A stretch of 64,000 nt of DNA from Xenorhabdus szentirmaii DSM 16338. GTDB taxonomy: Bacteria > Pseudomonadota > Gammaproteobacteria > Enterobacterales > Enterobacteriaceae. Position 1 is the stretch's first letter; each line of letters starts with the position of its first letter. The stretch is taken from positions 1,472,613-1,536,612 of the forward strand of contig NZ_NIBV01000002.1 in assembly GCF_002632585.1 (NCBI RefSeq), written 5' to 3'. A model generated the notes under the pieces. That model was not told the DNA's origin, did not search any database, and saw only the letters and a list, made by a program, of their open reading frames with translations. The position numbers and the translations under genes are program-made. This document shows positions 34,726 through 48,129 of the stretch, in pieces.

Positions 34726-37700
34726 ATATCCCCTCTCAATAATGTTTGTGTTTTCCCTTGCTCTGTCTGGAGATGTTTTCTTCTTGTCTGAATAAGATGA
34801 ATCGTGACAATTTGTGATAATTTTTCCAGCGTTGGATTTTCGAAAATACTCTTCAATGGAATTTCGACATTGAGTTCATTGCGTATTGAGCTGATAAGGC
34901 GTGTTGCCTGAAGTGAATGTCCGCCCAAAGTGAAGAAATTGTCATAGACTCCAATCTGGCGAACTTTCAGTAAGTTTTGCCATAACTCACAAAGTTTCTT
35001 TTCTATTTCATCTCTTGGGGCGATATAGGTCTGACGTCGCAGATCGTCCTCGTTAGGAATAGGCAGCGCTTTTTTATCAATTTTATTGTTCAGGGAAAGC
35101 GGCATGCGTTCCAGTGTGATATAGAGGCTGGGCACCATATATTCCGGTAATTGCTTTTTCAGGGCCGCTTCAAGGTGTTCTGAAAGTTCACCGCTAATTG
35201 ATGAGATTTGCGGGTAGTTTGCCAAATGGGTTTGGTTGTAATCAGCTCGCGCCTGTATCTGGGGCAATGCACCGCGGCTGAAAATCACATCCAGTAAATC
35301 GGGCTGTTGTTGTGACCATGTTATGCCACATTGATAACCGCACTGTTCTGCATATTGGAGCAACAGTTCAAACGATTGAACCTGTTCCGCTGAATGTGGG
35401 GAAAAACTGCCCGCTTGCTCCGATGAATAAATGAATTGATTGGCTGGCCAATGGCGCAATCCTTCAGACAATTCAACATCATCTTTAATACGGGCATTGG
35501 GAATACCGGAAACAGCCAATATTTGCTCTTTCCGTTGTAGCATATCGCGTAAATTTTCGAGGGAAACAAAGTCTCGCCAAGTGAAAGGCGCATGGGCAGA
35601 AGATCCCGCACTGTTTGTGCTTTCCTCTTGCTGATTGCTGACAGCTTTTTTATGCAATATGACGTCATAGCGATAGCGCAGCATTTCATTGTCACCGATG
35701 CCCCGTTTAACCAGAATATCGACTCGCTCAATCTCCGGATAACGTGTTGGCAGTTGGGCAAAATAAGTTGGACTGAGCAGGAACTCTTCTTCTTGTTGCA
35801 ACCTTCTCTGGACACGGTTTGCCAGTGTTCCCGCGTCGATTCGTTGCCCATTACAGTGGCTCTGCTCTATGGCTGTCATATGGGCCGTCAGTAAATCTAA
35901 GTTACGGATATCCCCCAACAGAATGCTTCCGCCTGCCTCAACGATCGGCAGTAACTGGGCAATCACGTTGTCCAGATATTGCACATTGGGGAAATATTGA
36001 ACCACGGAGTTAATGACCACCGTATCGAAAGTATCGTTCGTGTTTACCCCCAAACTCAGGGCATCCCCTTGTTGCAACTGAACATGGGACCAACCCCGCT
36101 GTTGCAAAATTTGCTGGTGTCGTGCCAGAACTTCTGCCGAAATATCGGTTGCCAATACTGATTCACACTGTTCAGCATAGCGATATAACAACAAGCCCGT
36201 ACCACAACCGATTTCCAGTAAACGCCGCGGATGCAGGGTTTCAATGCGTTGCATGGTGCCTGACCGCCATTCTTCCATCTGCTCAAGCGGGATCGGCTGG
36301 CGGGTATAACTGTTTACCCAACCGCCAAAATCACTGTCAACGTCATGCTTATCGACGATAATGTTTGCAGCCGTTGTTTGCCGATATTGCTCATCAAAGA
36401 TTTTTGTCCAACTGTCCACGTAATCGGCATTAAATTCAGCCGCTTTCTCAGCCAACCATTTAGAGCTTGGGCAAACATAGGCAATCAGTTTTTTATCTTC
36501 ACCGTCGCCATCTGTGATCACCGCTGCACTGCTTAAGATCGCTTGTCCGGACAGAACGGACTCGATTTCTCCCAACTCTATTCGGTGGCTGCGAATTTTG
36601 ACTTGTGAATCAACGCGGCCAATAAATTCCAGTTCACCGTCAGGCGTCCAACGCACCAAATCACCGGTGCGATACAACCTGTCGCTCGGATCATCACTGA
36701 ATGGGTCGCGAATAAACTGTTTCTCTGTCAGTTCTGGCGCGTTCCGGTAACCACGTGCCAATTGAATGCCACCGATATGCAATTCACCTACCGCGCCCAG
36801 AGGAACTAAATTGCCATCAGAGCCGATGATACACATTACTGCATTCGGCAGTGGTTTACCGATCGTCACCCGCTTATCTGCTGTCAATAATCCGTTGGTA
36901 ATAATGGAGGTGCACTCTGTCGGGCCGTAGACGTTGAACAGCCTCCGGTCTTGCGACCATTGTGCAGCAATATAGGGAGGCACTGCTTCCCCGGCTAATA
37001 ACAACGTTGAAACACTGCGCCATTGGTTGAAATCCAAATGAGGCAGTAATGCAGGTGGCAGTACCGCATGGGTAATCTGGTGTTTTTCAACGATATCATT
37101 CAGTAATTCAGGGGAGCGGCGCTGGTTTTCAGAAATAAGGTACAGTGTTGCCCCGTACGCCAATGTCATGGCCATTTCCAGAATGGCGGCGTCAAAACTC
37201 CATGACGCAAATTGCAACACACGGCTGTGGGCATCAGCGCCATACAAATCCGCCTGCGCATGTGCCAGATTAACCCAGCCTTTATGTTCCAGCATGGCGC
37301 CTTTGGGTTTGCCTGTGGAGCCAGAGGTGTAAATGACGTAGGCCAGATGATTTTCAGTCAACGGGAATGGACGTTTGGTTATATTTTCAATGGGTAAATC
37401 TTTCAGCTTTGACTGTATATCGGTGCTGTCCAAACAGATGAATTTCTGCTGGTTGAGTGGCAATTGATCGGCCAAGTTCGTTTCTGTCAGGATCAGTTCG
37501 GCACCACTGTGCTCCAGCATGTATTGAAGGCGCGCTTTCGGATAGCTGATATCCAACGGAACATAAGCACCACCGGCTTTTAAAATTCCCAGCAGTGTAA
37601 TCACTGTTTCCATCGTTCGGGGAAGACAAATTGCCACCAAGGTATCGGGCTGAATACCCTGTTCCATCAGGTAATGCGCCAATTGGTTGGCTCGTTCATT

Positions 37701-39425
37701 CAACTCGCTATAACTGAGCGAGCTTTCACCCAATATCAACGCGGTTTTTTCAGGCGTGAGTGCAACTTGCTTTTCAAACAGTTCATGGAAACACAGGCCG
37801 CGCGGGTACTGGGTTTGAGGCCCATTTAATTCACGCAATAATGTGTGTTTTTCCACATCATTCAAGATTGAAAGCTTATCAATGGATGGCTCTTTATTGC
37901 TTGCATTGAGGCTCATCGCCTCAACAATGCTGGTCAGCAATGTTTCGTAATTGGTGAATAACCGGCCAATCGTGTCGCGGTTAAACAGGCAGGTGTCCGC
38001 AATCCATAAAATGGATAATTCATTCCCCTCTTCATAAACATGAACTTCCAAGTCAAATCGGGTCGTGATGAAGGATTTTTCTCTATCTGGAACAATCGTG
38101 TCTTGTTCCAGCGTCGTGTCTTTTTGGTTGTTCTGTACGGCGAAGATTATCTGAAAAATAGGATTATGATTTAAATGCCGCTCCGGACTGAGTGTTTCTA
38201 CCAACCTTTCGAAAGGCAAATCTTGATGGTCATAAGCCTCCAGAATGGTACGGCTGTTTTGCTTCAACAATTCACTGAACGTGATCTGTTTTGATAAGTC
38301 AGTCCGGATAACCAGCGAATTGACGAAAAAACCGATCAAAGGTTCTATGTCCCGGTGCCTCCGGCCCGCTATCGGCATGCCGACCACAACATCTTTTTCA
38401 CCGCTGTAACGGCTGAGCAAGACGGCAAAGGCCGTTTCCAGGAACATAAATAATGTCACTTCGTGCTTGATGCACAGTTCCCTGATTTTTTGGGTAAGAT
38501 GTATCGGGATACGTTGTGTAAGAATATGTCCTTCGAAACCTTGTTTTTCCGGACGAGGATTATCCAGCGGGAAACGATGCAAAGGAGGAATGCCGGCTAA
38601 CTGGTTTTGCCAATACGCCAGTTGTTTTTCCAGAACCTCACCTTGCAGCCAGTTACGCTGCCATTGGGCATAATCGGCATACTGGATTTTTAACGGAGGT
38701 AACGGATTATACTCACCTTGGCAGTAAGCGCGGTATAAAGTAAGAAGTTCACTGAGGAAAATCGGAATTGACCAGCCATCATAGGCGATGTGATGCATGG
38801 TATAAATAATGACATGGTCATTTTCTGCCAGTTTAATGACCCGGATACGCAGCATCAAATCGGTACTGAGGTTAAAAAGTTGATCTTCCTCTTCTTTATT
38901 AATGTGTTTTAATTGGTGTTCTTTTTCGGCTTCCGGAAGTGATGATAAATCATGATAGGCCATGGGCAGATTATAGCTCGTCGCAATTATCTGCCGCGGT
39001 TCGTTATCAATGACTTTAAAATGGGTGCGCAAGGCTTCGTGGCGTTCAAGCAGGCTTTTCACTGCCGCTTCGAATGCCTCAATATTGATTGATTCCTTTA
39101 ATCTGAAATCTCCGGTGCCGTTGTATTGTGGGCTACAGCCATTAAGCTGATCAATCAACCACAAACGCTGTTGGGCAAATGAGAGTGGATAATGTGCGGA
39201 GCGACCGTCACGGGGAATATCCTGCAATAAATGATTTTCAGTATCAGCTTCCGCATCAATTGAGGTTAGAAATTCAATCAATTCTTGCTTATGAGTTTTC
39301 CACTTGTTGAGCAACTCCGGCGGTATCGTGTCATACTGAGCCTCATACTGTAAGCGGTTATCTGCAACAAACAGTGTAATTCCTTGATTTAATGCTTCAT
39401 TGACGATCTGGGCTGCGTTTTTCAT
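34722..39425 (-). CDS. NRPS with docking-C-A-MT-T architecture (middle enzyme of the peptide assembly line)
   Basis: A 1567-aa single-module synthetase: TubC-like docking domain at the start ([20 protein letters not shown]), C domain with [10 protein letters not shown] near 212, A domain ([12 protein letters not shown] near 702), methyltransferase (GCGTG near 1073) and T domain ([15 protein letters not shown] near 1502). The A code by hand alignment is D-A-L-V-L-A-V-S-I-K, almost equal to the neighbours, so an aliphatic residue is expected and would be N-methylated. The C-terminal tail ([20 protein letters not shown]) is nearly the same as in the upstream protein and probably docks onto the N-terminal domain of the next enzyme, possibly also its own, allowing iterative use. 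Overlaps both neighbours by ATGA. Confidence 0.92.
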   Translation of the reverse strand: MKNAAQIVNEALNQGITLFVADNRLQYEAQYDTIPPELLNKWKTHKQELIEFLTSIDAEADTENHLLQDIPRDGRSAHYPLSFAQQRLWLIDQLNGCSPQYNGTGDFRLKESINIEAFEAAVKSLLERHEALRTHFKVIDNEPRQIIATSYNLPMAYHDLSSLPEAEKEHQLKHINKEEEDQLFNLSTDLMLRIRVIKLAENDHVIIYTMHHIAYDGWSIPIFLSELLTLYRAYCQGEYNPLPPLKIQYADYAQWQRNWLQGEVLEKQLAYWQNQLAGIPPLHRFPLDNPRPEKQGFEGHILTQRIPIHLTQKIRELCIKHEVTLFMFLETAFAVLLSRYSGEKDVVVGMPIAGRRHRDIEPLIGFFVNSLVIRTDLSKQITFSELLKQNSRTILEAYDHQDLPFERLVETLSPERHLNHNPIFQIIFAVQNNQKDTTLEQDTIVPDREKSFITTRFDLEVHVYEEGNELSILWIADTCLFNRDTIGRLFTNYETLLTSIVEAMSLNASNKEPSIDKLSILNDVEKHTLLRELNGPQTQYPRGLCFHELFEKQVALTPEKTALILGESSLSYSELNERANQLAHYLMEQGIQPDTLVAICLPRTMETVITLLGILKAGGAYVPLDISYPKARLQYMLEHSGAELILTETNLADQLPLNQQKFICLDSTDIQSKLKDLPIENITKRPFPLTENHLAYVIYTSGSTGKPKGAMLEHKGWVNLAHAQADLYGADAHSRVLQFASWSFDAAILEMAMTLAYGATLYLISENQRRSPELLNDIVEKHQITHAVLPPALLPHLDFNQWRSVSTLLLAGEAVPPYIAAQWSQDRRLFNVYGPTECTSIITNGLLTADKRVTIGKPLPNAVMCIIGSDGNLVPLGAVGELHIGGIQLARGYRNAPELTEKQFIRDPFSDDPSDRLYRTGDLVRWTPDGELEFIGRVDSQVKIRSHRIELGEIESVLSGQAILSSAAVITDGDGEDKKLIAYVCPSSKWLAEKAAEFNADYVDSWTKIFDEQYRQTTAANIIVDKHDVDSDFGGWVNSYTRQPIPLEQMEEWRSGTMQRIETLHPRRLLEIGCGTGLLLYRYAEQCESVLATDISAEVLARHQQILQQRGWSHVQLQQGDALSLGVNTNDTFDTVVINSVVQYFPNVQYLDNVIAQLLPIVEAGGSILLGDIRNLDLLTAHMTAIEQSHCNGQRIDAGTLANRVQRRLQQEEEFLLSPTYFAQLPTRYPEIERVDILVKRGIGDNEMLRYRYDVILHKKAVSNQQEESTNSAGSSAHAPFTWRDFVSLENLRDMLQRKEQILAVSGIPNARIKDDVELSEGLRHWPANQFIYSSEQAGSFSPHSAEQVQSFELLLQYAEQCGYQCGITWSQQQPDLLDVIFSRGALPQIQARADYNQTHLANYPQISSISGELSEHLEAALKKQLPEYMVPSLYITLERMPLSLNNKIDKKALPIPNEDDLRRQTYIAPRDEIEKKLCELWQNLLKVRQIGVYDNFFTLGGHSLQATRLISSIRNELNVEIPLKSIFENPTLEKLSQIVTIHLIQTRRKHLQTEQGKTQTLLRGDI

Positions 39426-42400
39426 ATATCCCCTCTAAATAATGTTTGTGTTTTCCCTTGCTCTGTCTGGAGATGTTTTCTTCTTGTCTGAATAAGATGA
39501 ACCGTGACAATCTGTGAAAATTTTTCCAGCGTTGGATTTTCAAAAATGCTTTTCAATGGAATTTCAATGCATAATGCATTGCGTATTAAACTGATCAAAC
39601 GTATTGCCTGAAGTGAATGCCCGCCTAGTGTAAAAAAGTTGTCGCGAAGCCCCACCTGATGAACTTTCAGCAAGTCCTGCCATAACTGGCTAATTTGTAT
39701 TTCAATTTCAATTTCATTTTCTGGTGCGATATACGCCTGTTGACGCAAATCGCTGTCTATTGGGGTCGGAAGTGCTTTTTTATCAATTTTATTGTTCAGG
39801 GAAAGCGGCATGCGCTCCAGTGTGATATAGAGACTGGGCACCATGTATTCCGGAAGTTGCTTTTTCAGGGCGGATTCGAGGTGTTCTGAAAGCTCACCGC
39901 CAATCGATGAAAGTTGCGGGTAGTTCGCCAAATGGGTTTGGCTGTAATCAGTTCGCGCCTGTATCTGGGGCAATGCGCTGCGGCTGAAAATCACATCCAG
40001 TAGATCGGGTTGTTGTTGTGACCATGTCAAACCGCATTGATAGCCGCACTGCTCTGCATATTGAAACAAGGACTCCAGCGCTTGAACCTGTTTGGCGGCC
40101 TGAAGAGAAAATTTTCCGGCATATTCTGGCGGATGGAGTATTTGATTGGCTGGCCAATGGCGCAATCCTTCTGCCACTTCAACATCATCTTTGATACGGG
40201 CGTTAGGTATGGCTGAAATACCAAAGGTATCGAACGTTCCGGCTTGCAACAGGCTGTAAATTTCTTCGGTTGTCTTAAAACCAATTGCATTGAAATCAAA
40301 CCAAGTGACAGGCGGGGCCTGATAGGGTTCTGCATCTTTAGCTTGTTTATGTAAGATAACGTCATAACGATAGCGCAGCATTTCATTGTCGCCGATGCCC
40401 CGCTTCACCAGAATATCCACGCGGCCAATCTCGGGATAACGGTCCGGCAGTTGCGCAAAGTAAGTCGGACTGAGCAGGAACTCTTTTTCCTGCTGTAGCC
40501 GCCGTTGAACACGGTTTGCCAACGTTCCCACATCAATGCGCTGTCCATCAGCGTGACTTTGCTCTATGGCTGTGATATGGGCCGTCAGCAGATCTAAGTT
40601 ACGAATATCTCCCAGCAGAATTTTTCCCCCTGCTTCAACTGCCGGCAGTAATTGGGCAATCACGTTGTCCAGATATTGCACGTTGGGGAAATATTGAACC
40701 ACTGAGTTAATGACCACCGTATCGAAAGCTGCAGGTATTAAAGCTCCTGAATTAAGTGCATCCCCATGCCGCAATTGGATATGTGACCAACCCCGCTGTT
40801 GCAGGATAGGTGGGTGTCGCGCCAGAACCTCTGCCGAAATATCGGTTGCCAATACCGATTCACACTGTTCGGCATAGCGATATAGCAGCAAGCCCGTACC
40901 ACAACCGATTTCCAGTAAACGGCGCGGATGCTGGACTTCAATGTGTTGCATGATCCCCGCCCGCCACTCTTCCATCTGCTCAAGCGGAAGCGGTTGATGG
41001 GTATAACTGTTCAACCAGACGCCAAAATCACCGTCATGTTTATCAGTGATAATGTTTTCCGCCGTGGTTTGCCGATATTGCTCATCAAAGAATTTTGCCC
41101 AGCTTTCCATGTAACTGGCATTAAAGGTAGTTGCTTTTTCTGCCAGCCACTCGGTGTTAGGGCAAACATAGGCAATCAGCTTTTTGTCTTCACCGTCACC
41201 ATGCGTGATCACCGCGGCACTGCTTAAAATCGCTTGTCCGGACAGAACGGATTCGATTTCTCCCAACTCTATCCGGTGGCTGCGAATTTTGATCTGCGAA
41301 TCAATGCGGCCAATAAATTCCAATTCACCCTCAGGCGTCCAGCGTACTAAATCACCGGTGCGATACAGCCTGTCGTTCTGATCATCACTGAATGGGTCGC
41401 GAATAAACTGTTTCTCTGTCAGTTCTGGCGCGTTCCGGTAACCACGTGCCAATTGAATGCCCCCGATATGCAATTCGCCCACCGCACCAAGGGGAACTAA
41501 ATGACCATCAGAATCCATAATACGCATCACGGCATTCGGCAGCGGTTTGCCAATTGTTACCCGCTTATCTGCCGTCAATAACCCGCTGGTAATAATGGAG
41601 GTGCACTCTGTCGGGCCATAGACGTTGAACAGTTGTCGCTCTTGTGACCACTGTGCAGCCATGTACGGTGGCACCGCCTCTCCAGCCAACATGAGCGTTG
41701 AAACACTGCGCCATTGATTGAAATCCAAATGAGGCAGTAATGCAGGCGGTAAAACCGCATGGGTAATCTGGTGTTTTTCAACGATATCATTCAGTAATTC
41801 AGGGGAGCGGCGTTGATTTTCCGAAAGAAGGTACAGAGTTGCCCCGTAAGCCAATGTCATGGACAATTCCAGAATGGCCGCATCAAAGCTCCAAGAGGCA
41901 AATTGTAATCCGCGAATATGTGAACCTGCCCCAAATAAAGCCGCCTGCGCATATGCCAGATTAACCCAGCCTTTATGTTCCAGCATCGCGCCTTTGGGTT
42001 TGCCTGTAGAGCCAGAAGTGTAAATCACATAGGCCAAATGGTTTTCAGTCAACGGGAATGGGCGTTCGGTGATGTTCTCAGTTGGTTTGTGTTGTAACTG
42101 TGCTTTGATTTCATCACTATCCAGGCAAACGACTTTTTGCTGATCAATCGGTAGTTTTTCTAACAGGTGTGTTTCAGTCAGAATAATCTCAACCTGACTG
42201 TGCTCCAGCATGTATTGGAGGCGCGCCCTTGGATAGCTGGGATCTAACGGAACATAAGCGCCGCCCGCTTTAAGAATCCCCAATAGCGCGACGATGACTT
42301 GTAAAGAACGGGGAATGCAAAGAGCGACCAATGCATCGGGTTTGATGCCTTGTTCAAGTAAATAGTGGGCGACCTGATTGGCTTGCTGATTCAATGCTTG

Positions 42401-44128
42401 ATAGCTTAGCGTGCTGTCACCAAAAACCAACGCCATTTTTCCGGGATGTAAACTCACTTGCTTTTCAAACAATTCATGGAAACAAAGCCCATCATGATTC
42501 TGCTTCCTCGGCCCATTCCGATGATGTAATAAAATTTGTCTCTCAGAGTCAGACAAGAGCGGTATTTCGTGAACGGAAGGTTCTTTATTTACGGCATAAT
42601 GTCCCGCACTGTATTTCATTACCTCGACTATATTGGAAAGTAATGTTTCGTAATTGACCATTAATCTATCAATAGTATTTCTATTAAACAGACTGGCGTC
42701 TGAAATCCATTCCAAATATAATTCGTTGTCTTTTTCGTAAATATGAACTTCCAAATCAAAGCGCGCTTTCCAAAACGGACGTTTTTTTATTTCAATATGT
42801 TTATTCTGTTCCAGCATAGTATCTTGCTGGGTATTTTCTAAGGTAAACACTATTTGGAATATGGGGTTATAATTTAAGTTTCGTTCCGGACTGATTTTTT
42901 CTACTAAAGTTTGAAAGGGGATATCTTGATGGGCGTAAGCATCCAAAATGTTGCGGCTGTTTTGTTTCAATAGTTCACTGAACGTTAATTTTCCCGACAA
43001 ATCGGTTCTGATCACCAAGGAATTAACAAAAAAACCAATCAGAGGTTCTACGTCATGGTGTGTTCTGCCTGCCAGCGCCGTTCCTACCAGAATATCTTTT
43101 TCACCACTGTAACGACTGAGTAATACGGCAAAGGCTGTTTCCAAGAACATAAATAATGTCACTTCATGCTGGGTACACAACGCTCTGACTTTTTGGGTAA
43201 GATACATCGGGATTCGTTGTGTATGAATATGCCCTTCTAGACCTTGTTTTTCCGGGCGGGAATTATCCAGCGGAAAATGATGAATCGGTGAAATACCGGA
43301 TAATTGCTTTTCCCAGTAAGTCAGTTGTTTTTCCAGAACCTTGCCTTGCAGCCAATCCCGCTGCCATTGTGCATAATCGGCATATTGGATTTTTAACGCT
43401 GGCAGCGGATTTTTTCCATCGTGACAATAAACCCGATATAAGGTGAGAAGTTCTTTAAGAAATATCTCCTGTGACCAGCTATCACAAGCAATATGGTGGA
43501 CGTTATAGATAATGGCATAATCTTTTTCAGCCAGTTTTATTACTCTCATTCGCAACATCAAATCTGTATCGAGTTTAAATATTTGATTCTCTTCTTCCTC
43601 TGTCAATTGTTTTATTTGCTCTTTTTTTGCTGCTTCTGGAAATGCTGACAAATCATAATAGTTAATGGGTAAATCGTAGGTCGTTGCGATGACTTGCCGA
43701 GGTTCATTATCAATCGTTTTAAAATGGGTGCGCAAGGCTTCATGGCGTTCAAGGACCGTTCTCACTGCTGCCTCAATCGCCTGAATGTTAAGTGATTCCC
43801 GTAGTCTAAAGTCTTCTACACAGTTGTATTGCGCGCTGCCTTCGGTTAATTGGTCAATGAACCATAAGCGCTGCTGGGCAAATGAGAGTGGATAATCCGC
43901 AGCGCCCGCATTGCGCTGAATTTTTTGTGTTTGGTGTATTTGAGCTTCTTCCGTTGAATCCATCTGACTGAGAAAGTCGGTCAATTCTTGCTTATAATTT
44001 TTCCATTCATTGAACAATTCTGACGGTATACTGTCTCGGTTGGTTTCATACTGTAATTGGTTATCAACAACAAATAGCGTAATCCCTTGATTTAAAGCCT
44101 CATTGACAATTTGAGCAGCATTTTTCAT
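39422..44128 (-). CDS. NRPS with docking-C-A-MT-T architecture (first enzyme of the peptide assembly line)
   Basis: The first gene of the NRPS operon, 1568 aa from the ATG at 44128, chosen because the two paralogues downstream start with the same MKNAAQIV; an in-frame TTG at 44149 is the alternative. Domains: docking (1-60), C, A ([12 protein letters not shown] near 706), MT (GCGTG near 1074) and T ([15 protein letters not shown] near 1503), then a docking tail ending TLFRGDI. The A code is D-A-L-V-M-A-V-S-I-K by hand alignment. The C domain has HHIACDSWS where HHxxxDG is expected, i.e. Gly to Ser; as starter module it may not need normal condensation. The rdpABC/kj12ABC-type systems of Xenorhabdus are the closest known layout. 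Confidence 0.92.
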   Translation of the reverse strand: MKNAAQIVNEALNQGITLFVVDNQLQYETNRDSIPSELFNEWKNYKQELTDFLSQMDSTEEAQIHQTQKIQRNAGAADYPLSFAQQRLWFIDQLTEGSAQYNCVEDFRLRESLNIQAIEAAVRTVLERHEALRTHFKTIDNEPRQVIATTYDLPINYYDLSAFPEAAKKEQIKQLTEEEENQIFKLDTDLMLRMRVIKLAEKDYAIIYNVHHIACDSWSQEIFLKELLTLYRVYCHDGKNPLPALKIQYADYAQWQRDWLQGKVLEKQLTYWEKQLSGISPIHHFPLDNSRPEKQGLEGHIHTQRIPMYLTQKVRALCTQHEVTLFMFLETAFAVLLSRYSGEKDILVGTALAGRTHHDVEPLIGFFVNSLVIRTDLSGKLTFSELLKQNSRNILDAYAHQDIPFQTLVEKISPERNLNYNPIFQIVFTLENTQQDTMLEQNKHIEIKKRPFWKARFDLEVHIYEKDNELYLEWISDASLFNRNTIDRLMVNYETLLSNIVEVMKYSAGHYAVNKEPSVHEIPLLSDSERQILLHHRNGPRKQNHDGLCFHELFEKQVSLHPGKMALVFGDSTLSYQALNQQANQVAHYLLEQGIKPDALVALCIPRSLQVIVALLGILKAGGAYVPLDPSYPRARLQYMLEHSQVEIILTETHLLEKLPIDQQKVVCLDSDEIKAQLQHKPTENITERPFPLTENHLAYVIYTSGSTGKPKGAMLEHKGWVNLAYAQAALFGAGSHIRGLQFASWSFDAAILELSMTLAYGATLYLLSENQRRSPELLNDIVEKHQITHAVLPPALLPHLDFNQWRSVSTLMLAGEAVPPYMAAQWSQERQLFNVYGPTECTSIITSGLLTADKRVTIGKPLPNAVMRIMDSDGHLVPLGAVGELHIGGIQLARGYRNAPELTEKQFIRDPFSDDQNDRLYRTGDLVRWTPEGELEFIGRIDSQIKIRSHRIELGEIESVLSGQAILSSAAVITHGDGEDKKLIAYVCPNTEWLAEKATTFNASYMESWAKFFDEQYRQTTAENIITDKHDGDFGVWLNSYTHQPLPLEQMEEWRAGIMQHIEVQHPRRLLEIGCGTGLLLYRYAEQCESVLATDISAEVLARHPPILQQRGWSHIQLRHGDALNSGALIPAAFDTVVINSVVQYFPNVQYLDNVIAQLLPAVEAGGKILLGDIRNLDLLTAHITAIEQSHADGQRIDVGTLANRVQRRLQQEKEFLLSPTYFAQLPDRYPEIGRVDILVKRGIGDNEMLRYRYDVILHKQAKDAEPYQAPPVTWFDFNAIGFKTTEEIYSLLQAGTFDTFGISAIPNARIKDDVEVAEGLRHWPANQILHPPEYAGKFSLQAAKQVQALESLFQYAEQCGYQCGLTWSQQQPDLLDVIFSRSALPQIQARTDYSQTHLANYPQLSSIGGELSEHLESALKKQLPEYMVPSLYITLERMPLSLNNKIDKKALPTPIDSDLRQQAYIAPENEIEIEIQISQLWQDLLKVHQVGLRDNFFTLGGHSLQAIRLISLIRNALCIEIPLKSIFENPTLEKFSQIVTVHLIQTRRKHLQTEQGKTQTLFRGDI

Positions 44129-44149
44129 ATGATACTTTTCACCTTTCAA

Positions 44150-44678
44150 TGGTTTTTGTGTTGTTTTTCCTCAGTGTGGAAGTAAGTTCTTGTTTTGTAA
44201 TTAACAGCTATAAAACATCTTAAAGCCCTTACTTTTATGGAGGAGAAAAATATGAATGTTTTAATACAGGCGTGAGGTATTGGATAATATATATTTATAA
44301 TCTTTATAATTTGATACAGGGAAATATCACATTTATATTTTATGCACACATTGTCTGAGGAATGGTTCCTGAAATAAAAAATAAGGTGGGGGTTTTACTT
44401 TTAAATAGGCTTCCATTGAAGCACAATGAGTAATTACAGTCATAAATACAATGTTAAATATAAGTTAAAATAATTAACAATCATACTATCATAGTCTTGT
44501 CAGGAGCCGTCATTTGCTTTTTTATTTGTATATCAAAAACAATTAAAGGTGGATGCTTTTATTCGAACCCAAAATATAATTTATTATTATTTCATCTTAT
44601 GAAATAAGAAAGAGTTTTATGTAATAACATAAAACTCTAATTAATTTAAATGATGCTATTTTAAATAAGATGACTAAA
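44150..44678. other. AT-rich intergenic region, NRPS promoter region
   Basis: About 530 bp without a convincing gene, lying upstream of the leftward NRPS operon and downstream of leftward pntB. A 67-codon ORF on the minus strand (44146-44349) has no recognisable features. The region must contain the NRPS promoter, but I could not fix -35/-10 boxes. Confidence 0.4.
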
Positions 44679-46082
44679 TTATAAAGCTCGAAGAATTGCG
44701 GCTACACTATCTTTAGCATCACCAAATAACATTTGGGTATTTTCTTTAAAGAATAAGGGGTTTTGTACTCCAGCATAACCCGTATTCATAGAACGTTTAA
44801 AAACAATCACATTTTGGGCTTTCCAAACTTCCAGCACCGGCATTCCGGCAATAGGGCTGGAAGGGTCTTCTTGAGCCGCAGGGTTTACTGTGTCATTAGC
44901 GCCGATCACCAATACAACGTCTGTTTCAGCAAAGTCATCATTAATTTCATCCATTTCCAAAACGATGTCGTAAGGTACTTTGGCTTCAGCGAGCAATACG
45001 TTCATATGCCCCGGTAAGCGTCCTGCAACGGGATGAATTCCGAAACGTACATTGACGCCCTTCTCCCGCAATTTTGCAGTAATGTCATGAACCGGATACT
45101 GTGCTTGTGCGACAGCCATACCATAGCCCGGAGTGATGATCACTGATGTGGCATTTTTCAGCAGTTCAGCGACCTCTTCTGCTGTTGTCTCACGATAATC
45201 ACCCATTTCTTGTTCACTATCCGTTGCAACACCATCCGTTGCAACACCATCAGAGCCAAAACCACCGGCAATAACGCTGATGAAAGAACGGTTCATCGCC
45301 TTGCACATAATATAAGACAGTATTGCCCCCGAAGAACCGACTAAAGCCCCGGTGACGATCAACAAATTGTTGCTTAGCATGAAACCAGCCGCTGCCGCTG
45401 CCCAACCTGAATATGAATTCAGCATCGAAATAACGACCGGCATATCAGCACCACCGATGGAAGCAACCAAGTGCCAGCCAAAAGCAAGTGCAATGATTGT
45501 CATAACCAGTAAAGTGAAAGTTTGTAAGCCAACACTTCCTGTTCTTATGAATGTGGCCATTAATATAAAGGAGATGATCAACGCGGCCAGATTCAGTTTA
45601 TGCCGATGAGGCAACATTAATGGCTTGGACGATATTTTCCCGCGTAACTTACCAAATGCCACCACTGAACCGGTAAATGTCACAGCCCCAATAAATACGC
45701 CAAGGAAAACTTCCGTCAGATGGATGTTTTCCATAATAGGCGTGACGAAGACATCATGTGTAATGAAGCTGTTGACCCCAACCAAAACTGCCGCTAACCC
45801 GACAAAACTATGGAGAATGGCAACTAATTCCGGCATCTGTGTCATTTCCACTTTTTTAGCAAGCCGGATACCAATGACCGCGCCGATAACCATAGCCAGA
45901 ATGATCCAGCCAACCTTACCAGAGTCAGGTCCCAAGATAGTGGCAATCAACGCAATTGCCATACCAATGATGCCAAAAATATTGCCTCGTTTTGAGCTTT
46001 CATGACGTGAAAGCCCAGCAAGACTGAAAATGAATAAAATGGCGGCAACAATGTACGCCGCTGTCACTATTCCGTTCGACAT
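44679..46082 (-). CDS. pntB: NAD(P) transhydrogenase subunit beta
   Basis: The membrane/NADP(H)-binding subunit of proton-translocating transhydrogenase, which uses the proton gradient to reduce NADP+ with NADH. The N-terminal 260 residues contain the transmembrane helices; the C-terminal domain III has [44 protein letters not shown] and [17 protein letters not shown]. It has 467 residues versus 462 in E. coli, and the surplus of 5 equals a 15-bp tandem duplication (G-V-A-T-D twice) in the linker before domain III. It follows pntA by 10 bp in an operon. The linker tolerates such change, so the protein is probably functional. Confidence 0.97.
   Translation of the reverse strand: MSNGIVTAAYIVAAILFIFSLAGLSRHESSKRGNIFGIIGMAIALIATILGPDSGKVGWIILAMVIGAVIGIRLAKKVEMTQMPELVAILHSFVGLAAVLVGVNSFITHDVFVTPIMENIHLTEVFLGVFIGAVTFTGSVVAFGKLRGKISSKPLMLPHRHKLNLAALIISFILMATFIRTGSVGLQTFTLLVMTIIALAFGWHLVASIGGADMPVVISMLNSYSGWAAAAAGFMLSNNLLIVTGALVGSSGAILSYIMCKAMNRSFISVIAGGFGSDGVATDGVATDSEQEMGDYRETTAEEVAELLKNATSVIITPGYGMAVAQAQYPVHDITAKLREKGVNVRFGIHPVAGRLPGHMNVLLAEAKVPYDIVLEMDEINDDFAETDVVLVIGANDTVNPAAQEDPSSPIAGMPVLEVWKAQNVIVFKRSMNTGYAGVQNPLFFKENTQMLFGDAKDSVAAILRAL
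45219..45248 (-). repeat. 15-bp tandem duplication inside pntB
   Basis: The unit atccgttgcaacacc occurs twice in exact tandem, encoding a repeated GVATD in the surface linker between the membrane domain and the NADP-binding domain of PntB. It keeps the frame. Confidence 0.85.
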
Positions 46083-46092
46083 AAATTACCCC

Positions 46093-47625
46093 TTACCCTT
46101 TACGAAACATTTTCAGCATACGTTGAGTGACCATAAAGCCACCAAAAATATTGATGCTGGCAATCAAGATGGCAATAAATGAAAAGAAACTTACCCATCC
46201 CCCCTCGCCAATTTGCAATACAGCCCCAACGACTATAATCCCTGAAATGGCGTTGGTGACTGACATTAATGGTGTATGCAATGAATGAGTTACATTCCAG
46301 ACAACGTAATAACCCACGATGCACGACAGAGCAAACACGGTGAAATGAGATAAAAATTCCGGTGGTGCAACATGTGCCAACCATCCATATAAAATGATGG
46401 CCAAGGCAAGTACCCCATATTTCAGCCATGGAGATTTTGGTTTTTCTGCCGGTTTATTCTCTTTCTTCAGCGATGCAGGTTTGGCCGCCGGTTGTGCGGA
46501 AACTTGGATTGGCGGCGCGGGCCAAGTTATTTCGCCCTCTTTGATTACGGTTACACCACGGACAACAACATCATCAAAATCAATGGTGATCTCTCCGTTT
46601 TTCTCTTTACACAGTAACTTCAGCAAATTAACCAGATTGGTTCCGTAGAGCTGTGATGATTGGGTAGGCAAACGGCTGGGCAAATCAGTGTAACCAATAA
46701 TTTTGACACCATTTTCTGTCATGAAAAGTTGGTTCGCTTGCGTATACTCGCAATTGCCACCATTTTGGGCTGCCAGATCAACGATGACACTGCCGGGTTT
46801 CATAGAATCAACCATTGCTTTGGTGATAAGTTTTGGTGCTGGCTTTCCCGGTATCAATGCCGTCGTCACGATGATATCGACTTCTTTCGCCTGAGCAGCA
46901 AACAATTCCATTTCTGCTTTGATAAAGGCTTCCGACATGACTTTTGCGTAGCCATCACCGCTACCGGCATCTTCTTTGAAATTCAATTCCAGAAATTCAG
47001 CGCCCATACTCTGTACTTGTTCTTTCACTTCCGGACGAGTATCAAAAGCACGAACAATTGCACCGAGGCTACCCGCAGCACCAATTGCGGCTAAACCGGC
47101 AACACCAGCTCCGATGATCATGACCTTAGCTGGTGGTACTTTACCTGCTGCGGTGATCTGCCCAGTGAAAAAACGGCCAAATTCATGAGCAGCTTCGACG
47201 ATAGCACGGTAACCCGCGATATTTGCCATTGAACTCAGGGCATCCAAGGATTGTGCACGGGAAATTCGTGGGACAGAATCCATGGCCATAACCGTAATCT
47301 TACGTTCGGACAACTTCGCCATTAATTCCGGATTTTGGGCTGGCCAGATAAAGCTGATTAATGTGGCCCCTTCTTTCATCAAGGCAATTTCACTGTCTTC
47401 AGGAGCATTCACTTTAAGAATAATATCTGATTGCCAAACTTGATGATGTTCAGCAACCTCCGCCCCGGCTTTTTGATAAGCAATATCATCAAAACTGGCA
47501 AGTTGCCCCGCTCCCGTCTCAACGATGACGCTGAATCCCAATTTACGTAATTGTTCTACGGTTGATGGCGTGGCAGCGACGCGTGCTTCATTGAGAAGTC
47601 GCTCTTTTGGTACACCAATATGCAT
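46093..47625 (-). CDS. pntA: NAD(P) transhydrogenase subunit alpha
   Basis: The NAD(H)-binding subunit of the membrane transhydrogenase, 510 aa, the same length as in E. coli. It starts [20 protein letters not shown], typical of the alanine dehydrogenase/PntA fold. The Rossmann motif is [18 protein letters not shown], followed by the mobile-loop region with [16 protein letters not shown]. The last 110 residues hold four hydrophobic helices that join PntB in the membrane. It is first in the pntAB operon; the intergenic region upstream separates it from divergent ydgH, the same arrangement as in E. coli. Confidence 0.97.
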   Translation of the reverse strand: MHIGVPKERLLNEARVAATPSTVEQLRKLGFSVIVETGAGQLASFDDIAYQKAGAEVAEHHQVWQSDIILKVNAPEDSEIALMKEGATLISFIWPAQNPELMAKLSERKITVMAMDSVPRISRAQSLDALSSMANIAGYRAIVEAAHEFGRFFTGQITAAGKVPPAKVMIIGAGVAGLAAIGAAGSLGAIVRAFDTRPEVKEQVQSMGAEFLELNFKEDAGSGDGYAKVMSEAFIKAEMELFAAQAKEVDIIVTTALIPGKPAPKLITKAMVDSMKPGSVIVDLAAQNGGNCEYTQANQLFMTENGVKIIGYTDLPSRLPTQSSQLYGTNLVNLLKLLCKEKNGEITIDFDDVVVRGVTVIKEGEITWPAPPIQVSAQPAAKPASLKKENKPAEKPKSPWLKYGVLALAIILYGWLAHVAPPEFLSHFTVFALSCIVGYYVVWNVTHSLHTPLMSVTNAISGIIVVGAVLQIGEGGWVSFFSFIAILIASINIFGGFMVTQRMLKMFRKG

Positions 47626-48129
47626 AATGTTTCCTTCTATGAGAATGAAATATTACTGATTATTACCTGCTGAAGCTTATTTAACGACTAGATTGACTTT
47701 ATTGCTTCAATCAACAAAACCTATCAATAAAATAGTGAAAATTTGAAATAATATTAGTTAGTTACTATATTTGAGGCCAGAAAAACAAAATAACGATTTA
47801 ATGTAAATGATACTTCATCTCGTATAACTCACTATATTTATTACAAATATGTTTATTAAATTCGCAACAACTTATACCAAGACATGACAATCGTTTATTG
47901 AGGAAGCACAACTTATTGTGATAATTAGCGCTTAAAATATAAAAAATCAATAAAACAATAGAATAAAAATGATGCAATGTATACGAAGGTGTACAAACTA
48001 TAAGAGTGCATTCAATACATTGATAGCAATTGATTTTATACTGATCAGACAGAAAAAAGTGAGATCAGTGTGCTAAGGTGAAAAATTCCGTTTTCAGATA
48101 ACTTTCTGATTTAACAAAAATACCGCTCT
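47626..48129. other. AT-rich intergenic region upstream of pntA
   Basis: No gene is recognisable in these 500 bp. The part closest to 47626 should carry the pntAB promoter; the distal part grades into the decayed integrase described separately. Confidence 0.4.
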
